This document shows positions 1 to 4,603 of a stretch of DNA of 7,384 nucleotides, in pieces. The notes beneath the pieces are model-generated. The model searched no databases and was not told where the DNA came from. It was given only the letters and a program-made list of their open reading frames with translations. Within the stretch, counting starts at the first letter, position 1. Each line of letters starts with the position of its first letter. The stretch lies in the NCBI GenBank assembly GCA_937996765.1, contig CALKUG010000406.1, positions 1 to 7,384 of the forward strand, written 5' to 3'. A program made the position numbers and the translations under genes. Source of the DNA: an uncultured Ignavibacteria bacterium. GTDB taxonomy: Bacteria > Bacteroidota > Ignavibacteria > Ignavibacteriales > Ignavibacteriaceae.

Positions 1-2
1 AC

Positions 3-1583
3 CTTGTTAATCCATCAGTTTATGTCGCAAGCTTTGACAGAGATAACCTCTATCTTTCGGTTCAGCTTAAAACATTCCCCGATTTACAATCGCTTGATTT
101 CATTAGAGCACACCCAAAACAATCGGGTATCATCTACTGCTTTTCAAGGAAACAGGTTGATGAACTAACTGAATTCTTACAGTTTAAGGGTATCTCAGCC
201 CTTCCCTACCACGCAGGTCTTACCGATTCAGAACGTAGTAAAAATCAGGAATTATTCCTCCGCGATGAAGTGGATATTATTGTTGCTACAATAGCTTTTG
301 GAATGGGAATTAACAAATCCAACGTTCGGTTTGTAATTCACCACGATTTACCCAAAAACATTGAATCGTACTACCAAGAGATTGGCCGTGCAGGGCGTGA
401 TGGACTTAGAGCAAACACCCTCCTGCTCTACGATCCACAAGATGCTGCTAAAATCGGGTTTTTTATCAAACAAAAGGATTCTGCTGAGGAACGCAAAGTT
501 GCTTACGCCCATTTAGATGCCATTGAGAAATATGCGAGCCAAAGCAGAGAATGCAGACGCAAACCATTAATAAAGTATTTTGGCGAAACCTACGAGAAGC
601 ACAACTGCGGAATGTGTGATGTTTGTACACAACAAGTTGGTGTAGCTTCGGATGTAACAACCGCCGCTCAGAAATTCCTTTCGGCTGTAAAAAGAACTGA
701 TGAGCAATTCCCCGTTGAGCACATTGTTGAAGTTCTTTGGGGCATCGAGAACCCAACTATAATCAAACATCAACACCATAAACTTTCGGTGTATGGCATT
801 GGCAAAGAATACAAAAAAGAAGTGTGGTATTCGTTAGCAAAACAGTTCGAAGATTTGGGAATAATTTCCATTCAAGGAAAAACCGTTTCACTTACCCCGA
901 GCTCGCGTTCTGTTTTATTCGATGGACAAAAGATTAATGCTGTTCTCAATGCTCCAAGGGAGCAAGAAAAATATGCTGCCCGTGACCTTTCGGGAATTAG
1001 TGTTTTCAACGAACGATTGTTTATGCTGCTTAGGGTAAAACGTAAGGAAATCGCTGATGATGAAGGGGTTCCGGCTTATGTAATTTTCTCAGATGCAACC
1101 CTTACTGATATGGCTACAAAGCAACCCATTACCATTCAGGATTTAGGTCGTATTTCCGGCGTGGGTTCCATGAAACTAAAACGCTATGGCAACGCATTTG
1201 TTCGAGAAATACAGATGTTCAAAAAGGAAAATGCTCGGAGTTTTTTATCTCCCCCATCACAAAAAAAATCATTTGCCGAAGAAGTAGCCGAGGTATATGA
1301 ATCAGGTATTTCAATAACATCCCTCACTTCATTGCATAGATGTAGTATTGAGAAAATAGTTGATAACCTATTAGAATATATTAAAACAGTGGGTTTAATA
1401 CGTGAGGATGGATTTGAAGAGTTAAACACATTAAACAGAATAGAACAAAATAAGATAAGTGAGCTGTTTAAACAAAACCCCAACTTTACTGCAGATAAAA
1501 TTAAAGTGGCGGTACCTTTTAAGACCACCACTCTTCAAATTAAAATTAACTTAGCTCTTATTCATCTAAAAGCAAAGGGTTAA
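3..1583 (+). CDS. recQ: ATP-dependent DNA helicase RecQ, 5'-truncated by the window edge
   Basis: This is a 3'-5' superfamily 2 DNA helicase of recombination and replication-fork repair, acting on chromosomal DNA in the cytoplasm. The reading frame is open from base 3 to a TAA at 1581-1583 (526 codons); the N-terminal lobe with Walker A and DEAH box lies outside the window. Visible parts: the end of lobe 1 with the RecQ-type SFDRDN segment (about 45-62), SGIIYCFSRKQVDEL (motif IV, about 126-170), VATIAFGMGINKSNVRFVIH (motif V, 282-341), and SYYQEIGRAGRDG (motif VI with the arginine finger, about 366-404). Four zinc-binding cysteines have codons at 552, 606, 615 and 624. The RQC winged helix follows (about 645-945), then an HRDC domain (about 1005-1217). 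After HRDC there are about 105 more residues (1269-1580) that look helical and HTH-like, as in the longer Bacteroidetes-type RecQ proteins. The gene converges on the DUF302 gene with overlapping stop codons. Family identity is very secure; the role of the extra domain is inferred. Confidence 0.97.
   Translation, partial: LVNPSVYVASFDRDNLYLSVQLKTFPDLQSLDFIRAHPKQSGIIYCFSRKQVDELTEFLQFKGISALPYHAGLTDSERSKNQELFLRDEVDIIVATIAFGMGINKSNVRFVIHHDLPKNIESYYQEIGRAGRDGLRANTLLLYDPQDAAKIGFFIKQKDSAEERKVAYAHLDAIEKYASQSRECRRKPLIKYFGETYEKHNCGMCDVCTQQVGVASDVTTAAQKFLSAVKRTDEQFPVEHIVEVLWGIENPTIIKHQHHKLSVYGIGKEYKKEVWYSLAKQFEDLGIISIQGKTVSLTPSSRSVLFDGQKINAVLNAPREQEKYAARDLSGISVFNERLFMLLRVKRKEIADDEGVPAYVIFSDATLTDMATKQPITIQDLGRISGVGSMKLKRYGNAFVREIQMFKKENARSFLSPPSQKKSFAEEVAEVYESGISITSLTSLHRCSIEKIVDNLLEYIKTVGLIREDGFEELNTLNRIEQNKISELFKQNPNFTADKIKVAVPFKTTTLQIKINLALIHLKAKG
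1580..1583. other. Shared palindromic stop TTAA of two convergent genes
   Basis: The recQ stop (TAA, plus strand 1581-1583) and the stop of the opposing DUF302 gene (TAA read on the minus strand from 1582 to 1580) occupy the same self-complementary tetramer, so the two coding regions overlap tail to tail with no intergenic base. No hairpin followed by a T-run was seen near the junction in either direction. Transcripts of either gene therefore probably read some distance into the other as antisense RNA, or end by a factor-dependent mechanism. Confidence 0.95.
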
Positions 1584-1966
1584 AGCGCCCACATAACGCG
1601 CGAAAGGCGACTTGCTGCATCTGCTGCAAATTGCTCTAATTTGGGGTTTCCTATTGCTCGCATCATATCTAAAGGGTCTATAGCCGTAACTTCAGTTTTA
1701 CCACCCTCACGCTCCTGTACGATGATGGTGCAAGGCATAAATATGCCGGCTTTATCTTCGATATTAAGAACATCGTAAGCAAGCTTTGCATCACATACTC
1801 CTAAAATGCGGTATTTTCTAAACTCCTTGCCCAGCTTACTTGAAATGCTTTTTTGCATATCAACATCGCTAAGAATTCCAAAACCTTCTTTTTTGAGGGC
1901 ATCGGCAACCGTATCCATGGCTTCTTCAAAACTCTGGGGTATCACGCGTGAAAGATAGTAATTCAT
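1580..1966 (-). CDS. DUF302 domain protein
   Basis: A 128-residue protein that is essentially one DUF302 domain (Pfam PF03625), a small alpha/beta fold of unknown biochemical function found across bacteria and archaea. The family pattern is clear: an N-terminal amphipathic helix (SFEEAMDTVADALKKEGF, residues 12-29), GVCDAKLAYDVL (57-67), GIFMPCTIIVQE (74-85) and a late VTAIDP (93-98). Two cysteines, Cys58 and Cys79, sit at positions where I recall the family often having Cys; a metal or redox role is possible but unproven. There is no signal peptide or membrane segment, so it is probably cytoplasmic. The ATG start is preceded by only a weak purine stretch (GAAAG). The gene lies 63 nt downstream of the Omp85-like gene on the same strand with no terminator seen between them, so it may be the last gene of that operon. 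The domain call is firm; no function is assigned. Confidence 0.88.
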   Translation of the reverse strand: MNYYLSRVIPQSFEEAMDTVADALKKEGFGILSDVDMQKSISSKLGKEFRKYRILGVCDAKLAYDVLNIEDKAGIFMPCTIIVQEREGGKTEVTAIDPLDMMRAIGNPKLEQFAADAASRLSRVMWAL

Positions 1967-2029
1967 CGTATTCTTTCATTAACTGTTAAAGTACTAAATA
2001 TTGGATGATTCGGTAGTGCAAAGGATTCG
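1967..2029 (-). other. 63-nt gap between Omp85-like and DUF302 genes
   Basis: This short AT-rich spacer has no hairpin with a T-run on the minus strand, so nothing visible stops transcription from the Omp85-like gene into the DUF302 gene. A TTTGCA-like hexamer and a TTTAGT-like hexamer about 17 nt apart could form a weak internal promoter on the minus strand, but both are poor matches and I do not call one. Confidence 0.4.
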
Positions 2030-4042
2030 TTAAAATGCCTCGCCTATTCCAAAATGAAATTCCATTACATCAAAAAATTGCTTATTAAACATACTTCTTC
2101 TATCGTATGGGTCATAAAACTTGAATCCAAAATCTATACGAATAGCGGCAAATGGTGTGTAATACCTATAACCTACACCAACAGCCACGGCAATTTCATC
2201 AATTCTTACGCCTTCGAGACCGCTAAAAACATTACCAAAATCTACAAATACTGCTCCACCCATTTCTACAATTGGGCGTAGTCTTAACTCTAATGAGGTT
2301 TCGGTAAGGAACCTACCTCCAATTGCGTTTGAACTACCACCATCGCTTAATGTTTTGGGGAACTCGCGTGCACGCCATCCGCGAATTGAATTACTACCTC
2401 CGGCATAAAACATCAAGTTAAACAGCGATAAAGCATCCTTGTTTTCAAAAGCGTGGAAGTATCCTGATTTTGTTTTCCAGGCAAATACAGCGGTGTTTGA
2501 GCGATTGAGTGAATAGTATCTGTAGTAACTTAACTGAAGCTTATACCCTGTTTGTTGATCGTACTCACTGCCAAATGCCTTTGTAAGTAAAAACGGGAAA
2601 AAGTTAACTTCTTGAATTTGAGTTTCAAGATTATACCCTTCAGTCGGGAAAATGACATTGTTGGCACTTGTGGATCTGGCTTCAACACCAAGCGAGGCGT
2701 TGGTAAATCCACCCGAAAGCAATTCGTTCTCAAGCAAAAATGTTCCGTATATCGAGGAGAGTTGGTAGTAGGTGGTAAGAAAGTTAAAAAACGTGAATTG
2801 CGGCAGTTCAAATTCAAAAGCGAAACGAATATTGTTTTCAGTATAGTTAACTATTTCAGGGTATCTGTTTTTAGAAATCCTGCTTGTAAAATCTATTGAG
2901 CCGATAATTGGTTCATCAAATAAATTTGGTTGTTCAACCTTTATTAAAACCTCAGCATTTCCGAACGTGGTAGTATCATTTCGATTAAACAACTGAACAA
3001 TATTTGTATTTTTACCCGTGAATAAATCCTTAAAACTGAATGAGGGCTTTAATTCAAATTTCCGCGCACTTCCAAAAAAATTCTTGCGGATATACGAAAT
3101 TCCCAAACCGAGATTAAAAGCATCGCCCAAGTTATTAGCAATAATTTCAGGACCAAACTCGTTCATTCTGCCTATGGTCCCGTTAAATGCCAATGGGACT
3201 AATGTGTCAATTGCCTCACCCGGGGCCGGATCTAAACTCAATGTTGAAAATAAACCAGTTCTAAATAATCGCTGTTGTGCTTGGCGAATTTTCTCAAGAT
3301 TATAAAAAGTATTTGGCTCAATATTTATTAAATCCCGTATTAACTCGCTGGATATTTCAGGAGAACCCGGACCTGTTTTCTCAATTATGTAATTGCCAAC
3401 TCTATATCTTTTCCCCAAAGTAAAATATACCTTTACATCTGTTTTTTTTAATTCGCTTTCAACATCAATAAGTGTACTATCGTATGTTGCAAAAAGGTAT
3501 CCATCATTTAGTAACGATTGTAATGAACCAACTATTTTTGATTGCAAATCGTTTTCAGAAAATCGAAGTGTTGTATCTTTTTTTAACTGCGAAGTTACTT
3601 TCCAATTTTCCGGATATGCCGAAACCCCATAGACTTGTAAGTCGGAGTATCTGTAAGCTGTTCCCTCTTCAACTATGTAAAAAAGATTAATGCCTGAATC
3701 GGTAAACTCAAGTGAGTCGGTTACCTTTACTTCAAAAAAACCATTTGCTTTATAAAATGTTGTCAGGATTTCTAAATCAACTTGCCCATTCTCCGGATCA
3801 TAATTAAGAGCCGGACCTCCAAGATTAGAAATTATACTATTTAGGAATTTGTAGAAAAAATTATTGGTCTGTTTGGATCGAATAAGAAGAAGAATTTCAT
3901 AATCGGAGAAAGTATTATTTCCCATAATGTCTATGGAAAGCAGCTCCTCATCTTGTCCTTCCGGCATTTCATATCGTGATTGCCCAATTATTTCAGAGAT
4001 AGCTAATGTTATAATAAAAACAAATAATAAAACTTTAATCAC
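2030..4042 (-). CDS. Omp85-family outer-membrane protein, TamA-like, with three POTRA domains
   Basis: A 670-residue outer-membrane beta-barrel protein of the Omp85/BamA superfamily, which inserts or translocates proteins (or possibly lipids) at the outer membrane. A signal peptide fills residues 1-20, with likely cleavage IIG|QSR. Three POTRA-like repeats follow at about 33-127, 129-211 and 213-285 (for example LLSIDIMGNNTFSD and QQRLFRTGLFSTLSL). The barrel spans about 295-670. Its diagnostic motifs are FYAGGSNSIRGW (residues 545-556, the conserved loop-6 RG motif of the family), FPTEGYNLE (465-473), GGAVFVDFGNVFSG (595-608) and PFAAIRIDFGFKF (630-642). The chain ends in an aromatic residue, Phe670, as outer-membrane barrels usually do. 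Three POTRAs and this length fit TamA/TamL-like proteins better than BamA, which usually has five. The start is GTG, 5 nt after the phosphatase stop; it is preferred because it gives a complete signal peptide, while the first in-frame ATG (Met26) would remove it. Translation is probably coupled to the upstream gene. The substrate is unknown. Confidence 0.92.
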   Translation of the reverse strand: MIKVLLFVFIITLAISEIIGQSRYEMPEGQDEELLSIDIMGNNTFSDYEILLLIRSKQTNNFFYKFLNSIISNLGGPALNYDPENGQVDLEILTTFYKANGFFEVKVTDSLEFTDSGINLFYIVEEGTAYRYSDLQVYGVSAYPENWKVTSQLKKDTTLRFSENDLQSKIVGSLQSLLNDGYLFATYDSTLIDVESELKKTDVKVYFTLGKRYRVGNYIIEKTGPGSPEISSELIRDLINIEPNTFYNLEKIRQAQQRLFRTGLFSTLSLDPAPGEAIDTLVPLAFNGTIGRMNEFGPEIIANNLGDAFNLGLGISYIRKNFFGSARKFELKPSFSFKDLFTGKNTNIVQLFNRNDTTTFGNAEVLIKVEQPNLFDEPIIGSIDFTSRISKNRYPEIVNYTENNIRFAFEFELPQFTFFNFLTTYYQLSSIYGTFLLENELLSGGFTNASLGVEARSTSANNVIFPTEGYNLETQIQEVNFFPFLLTKAFGSEYDQQTGYKLQLSYYRYYSLNRSNTAVFAWKTKSGYFHAFENKDALSLFNLMFYAGGSNSIRGWRAREFPKTLSDGGSSNAIGGRFLTETSLELRLRPIVEMGGAVFVDFGNVFSGLEGVRIDEIAVAVGVGYRYYTPFAAIRIDFGFKFYDPYDRRSMFNKQFFDVMEFHFGIGEAF

Positions 4043-4047
4043 AAAGT

Positions 4048-4521
4048 TTAATCCAATTCATTTTTTATGCGTTTAAGTAATCCTGCAGTTGCGTCTTCAA
4101 GTATATCTATCACATGATTAAACATCGGCATTTCATCGTAATAAGGGTCGGGAACATAGCTTACCGTAAACTTTTCGCAAAAATCGGTCATTTTAAAAAC
4201 CTTGTGTTTTTGCTCGTTAGCCCCTGGCATGGCAAGTATATGTCGGTAATTATCGTCATCCATCGCAATAATGTAGTCAAATTTTTCCAAGTCTTCAGGT
4301 ATTAATTTGCGTGCGTGAGTATCGAAAGAATAACCTCTTTCTTTACCGGCTTTACGCATACGTCTATCAGGCAACTCTCCAACATGATAACCGGCACAAC
4401 CGGCTGAATCTACTAATATTTTATGGTAGAGTCCTGCGGTATTTATCAGCTCCGTCATTATTCCTTCTGCCGCGGGAGAACGACAGATATTTCCCAAACA
4501 AACAAAAACTACTTTTTTCAT
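4048..4521 (-). CDS. Low-molecular-weight protein-tyrosine phosphatase
   Basis: A cytoplasmic enzyme that removes phosphate from protein tyrosines through a phosphocysteine intermediate. At 157 residues it has the usual family length. The P-loop VCLGNICRSP contains nucleophile Cys8, Arg14 and Ser15 in the CX5R(S/T) pattern. The general acid is Asp125 in VPDPYYD, whose Tyr127-Tyr128 pair matches the phosphorylatable tyrosines of characterised members. Cys13 neighbours Cys8 as in the redox-regulated members of the family. VDSAGCAGYHVGE (38-49) and the segment around HARKLIPEDLEKFDYIIAMD (69-88) are also typical. The cysteine pair of thioredoxin-linked arsenate reductase is not evident, so ArsC is unlikely. 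In many bacteria such enzymes oppose a BY-kinase in capsule export; no kinase is visible here. The gene leads a minus-strand operon, with the Omp85-like gene starting 5 nt after its stop. The ATG start gives the standard N-terminus, although no clear Shine-Dalgarno sequence precedes it. Confidence 0.95.
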   Translation of the reverse strand: MKKVVFVCLGNICRSPAAEGIMTELINTAGLYHKILVDSAGCAGYHVGELPDRRMRKAGKERGYSFDTHARKLIPEDLEKFDYIIAMDDDNYRHILAMPGANEQKHKVFKMTDFCEKFTVSYVPDPYYDEMPMFNHVIDILEDATAGLLKRIKNELD

Positions 4522-4603
4522 TATCTTATGTTCAGATTATTGTTAGTAAATATTCCTATTTTAAAAACAAAATTTACAAAATTCTTCCCTTATAGGAGCA
4601 GAA
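4522..4603. promoter_or_regulatory. Divergent intergenic region between phosphatase operon and M14 peptidase gene
   Basis: This 82-bp, very AT-rich stretch is the only upstream space available to both the leftward phosphatase-Omp85 operon and the rightward peptidase gene, so promoters for both should lie here or just inside the neighbouring coding regions. I could not settle on convincing -35/-10 pairs: a TTGTTA at 4540-4545 on the plus strand lacks a good -10 at the right distance, and minus-strand candidates match only about half of the consensus. A shared operator would sit in this region if the two units are co-regulated. Confidence 0.5.
4594..4598 (+). promoter_or_regulatory. Shine-Dalgarno site AGGAG for the M14 peptidase gene
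   Basis: AGGAG lies 5 nt before the ATG at 4604 and fixes the start, which also gives a complete signal peptide. It is the only strong ribosome binding site in the window; the three minus-strand genes have weak or no matches, suggesting that the secreted peptidase is translated more strongly or is regulated differently. Confidence 0.85.

Noticed and set aside
466..779. Two overlapping minus-strand open frames within the recQ zinc and RQC region
   Set aside because: Both are antisense to strongly conserved RecQ coding sequence and show no family pattern.
1184..1531. Open frame of about 115 codons on the minus strand inside recQ
   Set aside because: It lies wholly within a confidently assigned gene, has no recognisable domain and a cysteine- and serine-rich composition typical of an antisense shadow.
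1985..2029. Possible minus-strand promoter upstream of the DUF302 gene
   Set aside because: The TTTGCA-like and TTTAGT-like elements match the sigma-70 consensus poorly, and the Bacteroidetes-type TTTG/TAnnTTTG spacing does not fit.
2054..3690. Several plus-strand open frames of 70-95 codons across the Omp85-like gene
   Set aside because: All are antisense to a continuous 670-residue protein with clear Omp85 motifs, and none has a plausible domain.
2030..4042. Calling the Omp85-like protein BamA
   Set aside because: Only three POTRA-like repeats fit before the barrel, and the usual BamA neighbours such as ompH/skp-type genes are absent.
4048..4521. Arsenate reductase (ArsC) instead of tyrosine phosphatase
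   Set aside because: The protein has the P-loop Cys8 but lacks the additional redox cysteine pair expected in thioredoxin-coupled ArsC, and it retains the phosphatase DPYYD motif.
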